Below are positions 51,161-60,007 of a stretch of DNA of 64,000 nt, one piece after another. Location of the stretch: positions 2,613,001 to 2,677,000 of the forward strand of contig NZ_CP022253.1 in assembly GCF_003119195.2 (NCBI RefSeq). Direction: 5' to 3'. This DNA comes from Azospirillum baldaniorum. GTDB lineage: Bacteria > Pseudomonadota > Alphaproteobacteria > Azospirillales > Azospirillaceae. Numbering within the stretch: position 1 is the stretch's first letter; each line of letters starts with the position of its first letter. The position numbers were made by a program, and so were the translations under genes. A model generated the notes under the pieces. It worked only from the letters and a program-made list of their open reading frames with translations. It had not been told where the DNA came from and ran no database searches.

Positions 51161-52441
51161 ATGCTGCTCGTCGTTCTCGCCTTCGCGGTCTTCCTGCTCA
51201 TCGGCATGCCCGTCGCCTTCGCGATCGGCATCTCCGGCGTGCTGTTCTTCCTCCAGCATCCGGAACTGCCCTTCACCATCCCGCTCCAGGTGACGGTCTC
51301 CCAGACCCAGAATTTCGCCCTGCTCGCCGTTCCCCTGTTCATCATGGCGGGCAACTACATGAACCGGTCCGGCATCACCGAAAGCCTGCTGAATCTGGCG
51401 TCGGTGGCCACCGGGCACCTCAAGGGCGGGCTCGCCCAGATTTCCATCGTCCTGTCGGCGCTGATGGGCGGCGTGTCGGGCTCGGCCATCGCGGACGCGG
51501 CGATGCAGTCGCGCATCCTTGGCGAGGAGATGACGAAACGGGGCATGTCGCGCGGTTTCACCGCCGGCGTGATCTCCTTCACCTCGCTCCTCACCCCGCT
51601 GATCCCGCCGGGCATCGGCATGATCCTCTTCGGGACCATCGGCCAAGTGTCGATCGGGCGGCTGTTCGCGGCGGGCTTCGCCCCGGCGCTCCTGCTCGGC
51701 ATCGCCATGAGCGCCGCCGTCTGGTACACCTCCAACAAGCGCGGATACCCCGCCGAGCGCGAGAAGCGGGCGTCGCTGGCCGAAGTCGGCAGCGCCCTGA
51801 AGGGCGGCGTCTGGGCGCTGCTGTTCCCGGTCATCCTGCTCGTCGGCTTGCGCATGGGCATCTTCACGCCCTCGGAGATCGGCGCCTTCGCGGTGCTCTA
51901 CGCGCTGTTCATCGGCTTCGTGGTCTACCGCCGGCTCAAGGCGAAGAGCTTCGTGGAGGCCCTGGAGGTCAGCCTCGCCGACGTCGGCTCCGCGATGTTC
52001 CTCATCAGCCTGTCGGCGATCTTCAGCTACGGCATCGTCTTCGAGCGCATTCCGGAGGTCATCGCCTCGTCCCTGACCAGCCTCACCGACAACGTCCAGT
52101 TGGTGATGGTGTTGATCGTCCTCCTGGTGCTGGCGGCCGGCCTGTTCATCGACGCGACGGTGATCATCATCATGATGACGCCGATCTTCCTGCCCGCCGT
52201 GCGGGCGATGGGCGGCGATCCGGTGCATTTCGGCGTCGTCTTCATCGTCGCGGCGACCATCGGCAACTTCACGCCACCGGTCGGGGCGGCGATGTTCACC
52301 GTCTGCTCGATCCTGAAAGTGTCGGTGGGAGCCTATGTCCGGGAGTCCCTGCCCTTGATGATCGCCATCGGGCTGACGACCATCCTTCTGATCTTCGTGC
52401 CCGAGTTCATCCTCCTGATCCCGAACCTGCTCTTCGGATGA
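51161..52441 (+). CDS. dctM: TRAP transporter large membrane subunit
   Basis: 426 residues, about 12-13 membrane segments. Family features include IGMPVAFAIGISGVLFF, ALMGGVSGSAIADAAMQSRI and TPPVGAAMFTVCSI, the two pseudo-symmetric hairpin regions for sodium and substrate. GGGGAGG ribosome site. Starts right after dctQ. The 3' part is followed by about 117 bp before the SDR. Confidence 0.93.
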   Translation: MLLVVLAFAVFLLIGMPVAFAIGISGVLFFLQHPELPFTIPLQVTVSQTQNFALLAVPLFIMAGNYMNRSGITESLLNLASVATGHLKGGLAQISIVLSALMGGVSGSAIADAAMQSRILGEEMTKRGMSRGFTAGVISFTSLLTPLIPPGIGMILFGTIGQVSIGRLFAAGFAPALLLGIAMSAAVWYTSNKRGYPAEREKRASLAEVGSALKGGVWALLFPVILLVGLRMGIFTPSEIGAFAVLYALFIGFVVYRRLKAKSFVEALEVSLADVGSAMFLISLSAIFSYGIVFERIPEVIASSLTSLTDNVQLVMVLIVLLVLAAGLFIDATVIIIMMTPIFLPAVRAMGGDPVHFGVVFIVAATIGNFTPPVGAAMFTVCSILKVSVGAYVRESLPLMIAIGLTTILLIFVPEFILLIPNLLFG

Positions 52442-52557
52442 TGGCGGCGCGCCGGGTGCGGCGGTGGAAACGCCGCCCTCCCGGCCCTTGGACTCATCGA
52501 ATCCCTGCGTCCAACCCGGCGCCCGGTACGGCGCCGACTGGTGGAGTTCCAAACACG

Positions 52558-53301
52558 ATGACCGGCAGACTAGACGGAAAACGCGCGCTGGTGACCGGCG
52601 CGGGACAGGGCATGGGACGGGCCATCGCGCTCGCCTTCGCCCGGGAGGGGGCCAGCGTCGTCGCGGCCAGCCGCACGCTGTCCAAGATGGAGGATCTGCC
52701 CCGCATCGATTCCAAAATCACCCCGGTCGCTCTCGACGTGACCGATCCGGCGGCGGTCCGGCGCGTCGTCGCCGAGGCCGGGCCGCTCGACATCCTCGTC
52801 AACAACGCCGGGTGGGTCCACAACGGCACCATCCTGGACTGCAGCGACGAGGATTGGGCGCGCAGCCTGGACCAGAACGTCACCTCGATGTTCCACACCA
52901 TCCGGGCGGCGCTTCCCGGCATGATCGAGCGGCGCCAAGGCTCCATCGTGAACGTCGCCTCGGTGGCGTCGAGCCTGACCGGCGTCGCCAACCGCACCGC
53001 CTACGGGACCAGCAAGGCGGCGGTGATCGGCCTGACCAAGGCCGTGGCCCGCGACTTCATCGGCGCCGGCGTCCGCTGCAACGCGCTGTGCCCCGGCACC
53101 ACCCACTCGCCGTCGCTGGAGGAGCGCATACAGTCGAGCGCCGATCCCGAGGGCATGCGGGCGCAGTTCATCGCGCGCCAGCCGATGGGCCGCCTGGGCA
53201 CCGTCGAGGAGATGGCCGCCGCCGCGGTGTATCTGGCCAGCGACGAGTCCGGCTTCATGACGGGCAGCCTGCTCGTCGCCGACGGGGGGCAGACGCTGTG
53301 A
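52558..53301 (+). CDS. SDR-family dehydrogenase of the TRAP operon
   Basis: 247 residues from the ATG at 52558 with GTGGAGT upstream; an ATG at 52438 is open but overlaps the dctM stop. Cofactor motif VTGAGQGMGRAIALAFAREG, NNAGWVHNG, catalytic Ser, Tyr and Lys in VASVASSLTGVANRTAYGTS followed by KAA, and ending LLVADGGQTL. Similar to sugar-acid or 2-keto-3-deoxy-fuconate-type dehydrogenases. It probably oxidises the substrate imported by the TRAP system. GTG of the next gene overlaps its stop. Confidence 0.88.
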   Translation: MTGRLDGKRALVTGAGQGMGRAIALAFAREGASVVAASRTLSKMEDLPRIDSKITPVALDVTDPAAVRRVVAEAGPLDILVNNAGWVHNGTILDCSDEDWARSLDQNVTSMFHTIRAALPGMIERRQGSIVNVASVASSLTGVANRTAYGTSKAAVIGLTKAVARDFIGAGVRCNALCPGTTHSPSLEERIQSSADPEGMRAQFIARQPMGRLGTVEEMAAAAVYLASDESGFMTGSLLVADGGQTL

Positions 53302-54383
53302 CCGGACCGGCTCAGCCGACCGCCCGCTATGGCGCGGATGCCCTGGACTCCTTCTGCCGCGCGGTGTTCCTGGCCGCGGGAGCGGACGAGGCGACGGCGG
53401 ACGCGGCCACCCGCGCGATGATGCACGGCTCCCGGCTGGGGGTCGACAGCCACGGCGTGCGGCTGCTCGGGCACTATGTGGCCACCATGACCCAGGGACG
53501 GGTGAACCCGCGCCCCGCCCCGCGCATCCTGTCGGAATTCGGCGCCGTCGCCACGCTGGACGCCGACAACGCCCACGGCGCGCTCGGCGCTTATCGCGCC
53601 CAGGAGAAGGCGGTCGAGCTGGCCGGCCGGTTCGGCATCGGCGCGGTCGCCATCCGCAACAACTCCCATTTCGGCCCGGCCGGCGCCTTCGCGCTCGCCG
53701 CGGCGGAGGCGGGCTGCATCGGCATGGCTTTCTGCAACTCCGACAGCTTCATGAGGCTGCACGACGGTGCCGAACGCTTCCACGGCACCAACCCGATCGC
53801 CATCGCCGTTCCGGTGAAGGACGGCGATCCGTGGCTGTTCGACATGGCCACCAGCGCCATCCCCTACAACCGCGTCCAGCTCTACCGCAGCCTCGGCATA
53901 CCGCTTCCCGAAGCCACCGCGTCGGACCCCGAGGGGCGCGACACCACCGATCCCGAGCGGGCCGAGATGCTGGCGCCGCTGGGTGGCGAGTTCGGCTTCA
54001 AGGGGGCCGGGCTGGCGGGTTTCGTGGAAATCCTCAGCGCCGTCCTGACCGGCATGAAGCTGAGCTTCGAAATCCTTCCGATGCCGGGGCCGGACCTGAG
54101 CACGCCGCGCGGCATGGGCGCCTTCGTGATGGCGATCCGTCCGGAGGCCTTCCTGCCGCAGGAAAACTTCCAGGACAACATGGCGCGCTATCTGGCCGCC
54201 CTGCGCGGGTCCCGGGCGGTGCCGGGCCGAACGGTCATGGCGCCCGGCGACCGCGAATGGGCCGAGGCGGAGCGTCGCAGGTCGCTTGGCATTCCCATCG
54301 ACCAGACGACCGTCGACAGCTTCAACCAACTCGCCCAGGCCTATGGCGTTCCCGCTCCGGCCCCGGCGGCCTCGCCATCATAA
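53298..54383 (+). CDS. Malate/L-lactate/ureidoglycolate dehydrogenase-family oxidoreductase (Ldh family)
   Basis: 361 residues from the GTG at 53298. Ldh_2-family features: GSRLGVDSHGVRLLGHYVAT (catalytic His), NAHGALGAYRAQEKAVELA, IAIRNNSHFGPAGAFA-like AIRNNSHFGPAGAF and FKGAGLAGFVEILSAVLTG. The family, NAD(P)-dependent and unrelated to true lactate dehydrogenase, includes YiaK-type 2,3-diketogulonate, sulfolactate and piperideine-carboxylate reductases. With the SDR and epimerase-type protein it points to breakdown of an imported 2-hydroxy or 2-keto acid. Confidence 0.9.
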   Translation: MTGPAQPTARYGADALDSFCRAVFLAAGADEATADAATRAMMHGSRLGVDSHGVRLLGHYVATMTQGRVNPRPAPRILSEFGAVATLDADNAHGALGAYRAQEKAVELAGRFGIGAVAIRNNSHFGPAGAFALAAAEAGCIGMAFCNSDSFMRLHDGAERFHGTNPIAIAVPVKDGDPWLFDMATSAIPYNRVQLYRSLGIPLPEATASDPEGRDTTDPERAEMLAPLGGEFGFKGAGLAGFVEILSAVLTGMKLSFEILPMPGPDLSTPRGMGAFVMAIRPEAFLPQENFQDNMARYLAALRGSRAVPGRTVMAPGDREWAEAERRRSLGIPIDQTTVDSFNQLAQAYGVPAPAPAASPS

Positions 54384-54475
54384 GGCCGGGTGGAGCGGAG
54401 AAGGCGGCGCCGGAGGTGATCCGGGGCTGACGGTGTCGTGATTGGTCGCCGGGCACGGCGCCCACCAGCCCCCGA

Positions 54476-55603
54476 TCAAGGCACGGAGGAAGCGTCGCCC
54501 GGCTCGTTTCCTCCGCTCCATTCCCGGATGAGGCCGTACGCCACGGCGAGCAGCGTCGGGCCGAGAAAGATGCCGATCAGGCCGAAAGCGACGAGACCGC
54601 CGACGATGCCCAGGAAAATGATGATGAAGGGAAGATCGCTGCTTCGGCCGATCAGGATCGGGCGCAGGATGTTGTCGAGGCTGCCGACCAGCAGGCCGAC
54701 CCAGGCCACCAGGAAGATCGCCATGCCGGTGCGGCCCTGGCTGGCCAGCCAGATCGCGGCGGGCAACCAGATCAGCGCCGGCCCCATCGGCACCAGCGTC
54801 AGGAAAAAGGTGACGAAGCCGAGGAGCAGGACGCCGGGAAGCCCCGCGATCCAATAGCCCACGGTGGCGGCGATGGCTTGAACCAGCGCGGTGCCGAGCA
54901 CGCCATGCACGACCCCGTTGATCGTTTCGGCGGCGACGTCGAGGGATTGCCGCGCGCGGTCGCCGGCGATCCGCCCCACGATGCTGCGCAGCCGGTGCAC
55001 GGCGGTGCGACCGTCCCGATAGAGGAAGAAGGCGATCAGAACGCTCAGCGCGATCAGCGACGTCCCTGAGAGAAGATGCCCGCCGCTCGCCAGCACCCCG
55101 TCGCGGATCTGGCCGAGATAGGGCTGGAGCGTCGTGCGCAGATTGGACTCGCCGCTCGCCAGCACGCTCCACATCTCCTGAAGCCGGTCCCCCAGGATCG
55201 GAATGCCGACCAGCCAGTCCGGCAAGGGTGGAAACCCCTGCTCCATGGCCGCGTGAATCGTCTCGAAGACCCGGAAAACACTCTCGGACAGCTTCGTTCC
55301 AAGCGCGACGAGAGGCACCACGAGAACCGCCATGATCATCAGCGTCATGATCGCCGCAGACAGCGTCGTGCGGCCGCCGAGCGCGTGCTCGATGCGCCGA
55401 TGCAGCGGCCAGGTGCTGAAGGACAGGATGACGGCCCACAGGATCGCCGCGATGAAGGGGCGCAACACGACGAAGCAGCCGATCAGCAGGACCAGCATCA
55501 TGGACAGGACGAGCGCCTTGCGGACGTAGCTCATCTCGTGCCGCTCCGGGACCTCCGAGGCGTCGGCGTGCGGCATGAACCGGTCGTGAATGAAGTCCGC
55601 CAT
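54476..55603 (-). CDS. AI-2E/PerM-family transporter
   Basis: 375 residues with about eight membrane segments in the AI-2E exporter (TqsA/PerM) arrangement: an N-terminal pair (YVRKALVLSMMLVLLIGCFV, ILWAVILSFSTWPLHRRIEH), a long periplasmic segment and C-terminal helices with PMGPALIWLPAAIWL and IFLGPTLLAVAYGLI. Substrates in this family are poorly known. Single gene, 127 bp downstream of the RND gene on the same strand. Confidence 0.88.
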   Translation of the reverse strand: MADFIHDRFMPHADASEVPERHEMSYVRKALVLSMMLVLLIGCFVVLRPFIAAILWAVILSFSTWPLHRRIEHALGGRTTLSAAIMTLMIMAVLVVPLVALGTKLSESVFRVFETIHAAMEQGFPPLPDWLVGIPILGDRLQEMWSVLASGESNLRTTLQPYLGQIRDGVLASGGHLLSGTSLIALSVLIAFFLYRDGRTAVHRLRSIVGRIAGDRARQSLDVAAETINGVVHGVLGTALVQAIAATVGYWIAGLPGVLLLGFVTFFLTLVPMGPALIWLPAAIWLASQGRTGMAIFLVAWVGLLVGSLDNILRPILIGRSSDLPFIIIFLGIVGGLVAFGLIGIFLGPTLLAVAYGLIREWSGGNEPGDASSVP

Positions 55604-55730
55604 GGCTTCTGTCCCCTTCGGCGCGCGCTGGTCCGAGCACCGCCGGTCTTGCGGAAAATCATCGGGTGGGAATTCGACCGCCGCACACGCATGACATCGA
55701 GTCGGGCATGTCGGCAGGATCGGCGGGTGG

Positions 55731-58700
55731 TCACACGCCGCTCGTCACCCCCTTGGTCGGCGCCGCACCCGGCGGGTGCATGGCCCCGTCGTACCGGGGC
55801 TTGGCGCGCTCCTCCGCCGCCGGTTCCCGGATCCGGAACCAGGCGACGTAGAGCGCCGGCAGGAAGAGCAGCGTCAGCAGGGTTGCCACGATCAGGCCGC
55901 CGATGATCGCGTAGGCCATGGGACCCCAGAAGACCTCGGGCGCAATGGGGATCATGCCCAGGCTGGCCGCCGCCGCCGTCAGCAGGATCGGCCGCACGCG
56001 GTGCATGGTGGCGTTGATGACGGCGTCCCAGGGATGTTCCCCCGCCTCCAGATGCTCGTCGATCTGGGCGATCATGATGACCGAGTTGCGGACGATCATG
56101 CCGATCAGCGCGACCACGCCCAGAATGGCGACGAAGCCCAGCGGCGTGCCGGTCGGCAGCAGCGCCGCGACGACGCCGATCAGGCCGAGCGGCGCCACGC
56201 TGATGACCAGGAACAGCTTCTGGAAGCTCTGAAGCTGAATCATCAGGATGGTCAGCATGACGAAGATCATGATCGGGAAGACGGCGGTGATCGAGGCCAT
56301 GCCCTTGGCGCTGTTTTCCACCGTGCCGCCCGCCTCGACGGTGTAGCCGGGCGGCAGGCTGCGCCGCAGCTCGTCCACCGCCGGGGCCAGCTGCTGCACC
56401 ACCGTCGCGGCCTGCAACGGGGGAACCAGATCGGCCTGGACGGTGATGGTCGGCAGGCGCGTCCGCCGCCAGACCACCGGCTGTTCCAGGTCGTAGCGCA
56501 TGGTCGCGACCTCGCCCAGCGGCACGGTGCGGCCATCCGGAATGGCGATCTGGAGGTTGCGCAGCGTCTCGATGGAGCTGCGCTCCGCGTTGGTCGCCTG
56601 GGCGACCACGTCGATCAGGTAGATGTCGTCGCGCACCTGCGTGAAGGCGGCACCCGACACCGTGGCGTTCAGCGCCTGATTGAGCGACTTGGAGCTGATC
56701 CCCAGCAGGCGGGCCTTGTCCTGGTCCACGTCGACCCGCACCACCTTCGACGGCTCGTTCCAGTCGTAGTTGACCAGCAGCGTGTAGGGGTTGGTGCCGA
56801 TGGTGTCGGCCATCCGGGCGGCGATGGCCCGCACCTCGCCCACGTCGGGTCCGGAGACGCGGTACTGGATCGGCCAGCCGACCGGCGGCCCCATCTCCAG
56901 CGGGCTGACCCGCGTGTTCAGATCGGAGAAGTTCTCGTTCAGCACCTTCTCCAGCCGGGCACGGACGGCCTCGCGGACCTTGTAGCCCTTGGTCACCACC
57001 ACGGCTTGGGCGAAGTAGTCGTTGGCCAGTTGCACGTCGAGCGGCAGGTAGAAGCGCACCGCACCCTGGCCGACGTAGAAGCTCCACCGATCGACGTCGG
57101 GATCGGCCGCCAGCACCTTCTCGAAGCGATCCACCACCTCCTCGGTCGACCGGATCGAGGCCGTCTGCGGCAGGGTCAGATTGACCAGCAGTTCCGGACG
57201 GTCGGAGGCGGGGAAGAACTGCTGCTGGACGAAGCGCAGGCCGAAGACCGACAGGCCGAACAGCAGCAGCGTCGCAACGATCACCACATAGCGCGCCCGC
57301 ATGGCCATGCGCAGGCTGCCCCGGAACATCCGCATCAGGCGCCCCGGCTCGCTGCCATGCTTCGCCTTCATGGTTTTGGGCAGCACGTTCACCCCGATGA
57401 GGGGCGCGAACAAGACCGCCACGATCCAGGAGAACAGCAGCGCCATCGCCACCACGGCGAACAGCGTGAAGCAGTATTCCGCCGCACCGCCCTGGGCGAA
57501 GCCGATGGGGATGAAGCCGGCGACGGTGATCAGCGTGCCGGTCAGCATGGGAAAAGCCGTGGAGGTGTAGGCGAAGGTCGCCGCCTTATCGAGGCTGAAG
57601 CCCTCCTCCAGCTTGGTGATCATCATCTCCACGGTGATCATCGCATCGTCGACCAGCAGGCCGAGCGCGATGATCAGCGCGCCCAGCGAGATGCGCTGGA
57701 GCGTGATGCCGTAGAACTCCATGCCGATGAAGGTCATGCCCAGCACCAGCGGGATGGAGGTCGCCACCACCAGCCCGGCACGCAGGCCCAGGCTGATGAA
57801 GCTGACCACCAGGACGATGACGACCGCCTCCTTCAGCGCCTTGGTGAAGCCGGCGACCGACTCCTCGACCACCACCGACTGGTTGGCGACGAGGTGGACG
57901 CCGATGCCCACCGGCAGGTTCGCTTCGACCTGCCGCATCCGCTCGCGGATGCCCTCGCCGAAGGTCAGCACGTTGCCGCCGGCCGCCATGGAGATGATCA
58001 TCCCGATGGCCGGCTGCCCGTTGTAGCGGAACAGCGGCGACGGCGGGTCGGCGTAGCCGCGCCGGATGTCCGCCAGATCGGCCAGCCGGTAGAACTTGTC
58101 GTTGGCGCGCAGGCTGATGGCGCGCAGGCTGTCCTCCGACGTGAAGGCGCCGCTGACCCGGACCGAGATCTTCTCGTCGCCCGCTTGGACCACGCCGGCC
58201 GGGGCCACGGCGTTCTGGGCCTGAAGCTCGGCGATGACCTGCTCGCGGTCGATCCCCATCGCGGCCAGCTTGCGCGTCGAGAAGTCGAGGTAGATCCGCT
58301 CGTTCTGGACGCCGACGAACTGGATCTTGCCGACGTCCGGCACGCGCATCAGATCGGCCCGCGCGGTCTCCGCGTAGTCCTTCAGTTCGCGGTAGCTGAA
58401 GCCGTCGGCGGTGAAGGCGAAGACCGTGCCGAAGGTGTCGCCAAACTCGTCGTTGAAGGCCGGCCCCTGCACGCCCTGCGGCAGGGTGGACTTCATGTCG
58501 GCGATCTTCTTGCGGACCTGATACCACAGGTCGGGCACCGCCTCGGCCGGCGTGTAGTCCTTCAGGTTGACGTAGACGACCGAGATGCCGGGCTTGGTGT
58601 AGCTCTTGACGTAGTCGAGATAAGGGATCTCCTCCAGCTTCTTCTCGATCGGGTCGGTCACCAGCTTCATGGTGTCCTCGATGGTGGCGCCGGGCCAGTT

Positions 58701-58856
58701 GGCCTGGACCACCATGGTCTTGATCGTGAAGGCCGGGTCCTCCTCGCGGCCGAGGCGCATGTAGGCCATGCCGCCCGCCAGCGTCAGAGAGATGATCAGG
58801 TACCAGACGAAGGAACGGTGGCGCAGAGCCCACTCGGAGAGATTGAAGCCGGTCAT
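55731..58856 (-). CDS. RND efflux pump inner-membrane subunit (AcrB/HAE1 type)
   Basis: 1041 residues, the full length for the family, with 12 membrane helices and two large periplasmic domains. Helix 4 has the proton-relay pair in ALGLLVDDAMITVEMMI, and RND motifs such as GLRAGLVVATSIPLVLGMTF and RHTPILLT-like HRVRPILLTAAAASLG are present. The closest group is the HAE1-like exporters of unknown drugs. It follows two adaptor genes and overlaps the nearer one by 4 bp. No outer-membrane factor is in the window. Confidence 0.94.
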   Translation of the reverse strand: MTGFNLSEWALRHRSFVWYLIISLTLAGGMAYMRLGREEDPAFTIKTMVVQANWPGATIEDTMKLVTDPIEKKLEEIPYLDYVKSYTKPGISVVYVNLKDYTPAEAVPDLWYQVRKKIADMKSTLPQGVQGPAFNDEFGDTFGTVFAFTADGFSYRELKDYAETARADLMRVPDVGKIQFVGVQNERIYLDFSTRKLAAMGIDREQVIAELQAQNAVAPAGVVQAGDEKISVRVSGAFTSEDSLRAISLRANDKFYRLADLADIRRGYADPPSPLFRYNGQPAIGMIISMAAGGNVLTFGEGIRERMRQVEANLPVGIGVHLVANQSVVVEESVAGFTKALKEAVVIVLVVSFISLGLRAGLVVATSIPLVLGMTFIGMEFYGITLQRISLGALIIALGLLVDDAMITVEMMITKLEEGFSLDKAATFAYTSTAFPMLTGTLITVAGFIPIGFAQGGAAEYCFTLFAVVAMALLFSWIVAVLFAPLIGVNVLPKTMKAKHGSEPGRLMRMFRGSLRMAMRARYVVIVATLLLFGLSVFGLRFVQQQFFPASDRPELLVNLTLPQTASIRSTEEVVDRFEKVLAADPDVDRWSFYVGQGAVRFYLPLDVQLANDYFAQAVVVTKGYKVREAVRARLEKVLNENFSDLNTRVSPLEMGPPVGWPIQYRVSGPDVGEVRAIAARMADTIGTNPYTLLVNYDWNEPSKVVRVDVDQDKARLLGISSKSLNQALNATVSGAAFTQVRDDIYLIDVVAQATNAERSSIETLRNLQIAIPDGRTVPLGEVATMRYDLEQPVVWRRTRLPTITVQADLVPPLQAATVVQQLAPAVDELRRSLPPGYTVEAGGTVENSAKGMASITAVFPIMIFVMLTILMIQLQSFQKLFLVISVAPLGLIGVVAALLPTGTPLGFVAILGVVALIGMIVRNSVIMIAQIDEHLEAGEHPWDAVINATMHRVRPILLTAAAASLGMIPIAPEVFWGPMAYAIIGGLIVATLLTLLFLPALYVAWFRIREPAAEERAKPRYDGAMHPPGAAPTKGVTSGV

Positions 58857-60007
58857 GGTGCCGCCGCCGTTTCGATTTTCTGGTTGAACCGGACCCGCTG
58901 GCCTTCGCTCAGGCTGTGCACGCCGGCGGTGACCACGACGTCGCCGCGGGTCAGGCCCTCGGTGACGATGACCGGGCCATCACCATCCCTGGGCCGGATC
59001 GCGACCGGCTGGCGCCGGACGGTCTGGGCCTTCGGGTCGACGAGCCAGACGAAGCTCCGCCCCGCCTCCTCGAACAGCGCCGTTCCCGGCAGCTCAACCA
59101 CCGGGGCGGGCGGCTGCTTCAAACGGCCGATGACGGTCGCGCCGAGGCGCAGGGCGTCGGGCGGGTTGTCCAGAGCGATCCGGACGGTGTGGGTCCGGGT
59201 GACGGGATCGGCCTGGGGCGAGATTTCGCGGACGCGACCCACCGCCACGATGTCCGGCGCGCCGGCCAGCGAGACGTCGATCACCGGGTCCTTCGGCGCT
59301 GCCCGGATGCCGGTTTCGGCGACGTTGAAGACGGCTTCGCGCTCCTCCGGCTGGGCGACGCGCACCACCATCTGCCCGGCTTCGACCACCTGTCCGGGCT
59401 CGGCCCCGATGGTGGTCACCACGCCGTCCCGGTCCGCCCGCAGCTCCGTGTAGCCGACCCGGTCGCGGGCCGATTGCAGCGCCGCCTGCGTCGCGACGAC
59501 CTTGGCGTCGGCGGTGCGCATCGCCAGCAGCGCCGCGTCGTACTGCGCCTGCGGGGCGTTGCCGTTGGCCAGCAGTTCCCGCTTGCGGGACTCCTCGTTG
59601 CGCGCCTGCACCTGATCGGCCTTGGCGGAGGCGAGGTTCGCCTCGGCGGTCCGCAGCGCGTTGCGCTGGTCCTGGTCGTCCAGCCGCGCCAGCACGTCGC
59701 CGGCCTTGGCCAGACTGCCCACGTCGACCTTGCGCTCGATCAGCTTTCCGGCGATGCGGAAGCCGAGGTCGGCGTCGGCCCGCGCTTCGATGGTTCCGGT
59801 GGCGGAACCGCCCATCCGGAAGGTCACCGGCTCCACGGTGACGGTCCGCACCGGGCGGATCACCGGCGCCGCGTCGGCGTGATGGCCGCCCTGCGGCTGA
59901 CAGGCGGCCAGCGCGGTGGCCAGCGCCAGCAGCGCGACGAGAAGCGGCTTCGCGGGTGGCCGCCACATGGTTGGGAGCCGCGTGGTTGGTCGCGCGATGC
60001 GGGTCAT
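58853..60007 (-). CDS. RND periplasmic adaptor protein (membrane fusion) A
   Basis: 384 residues with a lipobox-type signal (TALAAC). Lipoyl/barrel-sandwich half motifs GTIEARADADLGFRIAGKLI and GYTELRADRDGVVTTIGAEP, a coiled-coil hairpin between them (NLASAKADQVQARNEESRKR), and a beta-barrel. It overlaps the RND gene at one end and adaptor B at the other, so all three are translationally coupled. Confidence 0.92.
   Translation of the reverse strand: MTRIARPTTRLPTMWRPPAKPLLVALLALATALAACQPQGGHHADAAPVIRPVRTVTVEPVTFRMGGSATGTIEARADADLGFRIAGKLIERKVDVGSLAKAGDVLARLDDQDQRNALRTAEANLASAKADQVQARNEESRKRELLANGNAPQAQYDAALLAMRTADAKVVATQAALQSARDRVGYTELRADRDGVVTTIGAEPGQVVEAGQMVVRVAQPEEREAVFNVAETGIRAAPKDPVIDVSLAGAPDIVAVGRVREISPQADPVTRTHTVRIALDNPPDALRLGATVIGRLKQPPAPVVELPGTALFEEAGRSFVWLVDPKAQTVRRQPVAIRPRDGDGPVIVTEGLTRGDVVVTAGVHSLSEGQRVRFNQKIETAAAP

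Noticed and set aside
55776-59453. 1225-codon open frame on the plus strand across the RND genes
   Set aside because: Antisense to the RND pump and adaptor; composition is typical of a shadow and no family is recognisable.
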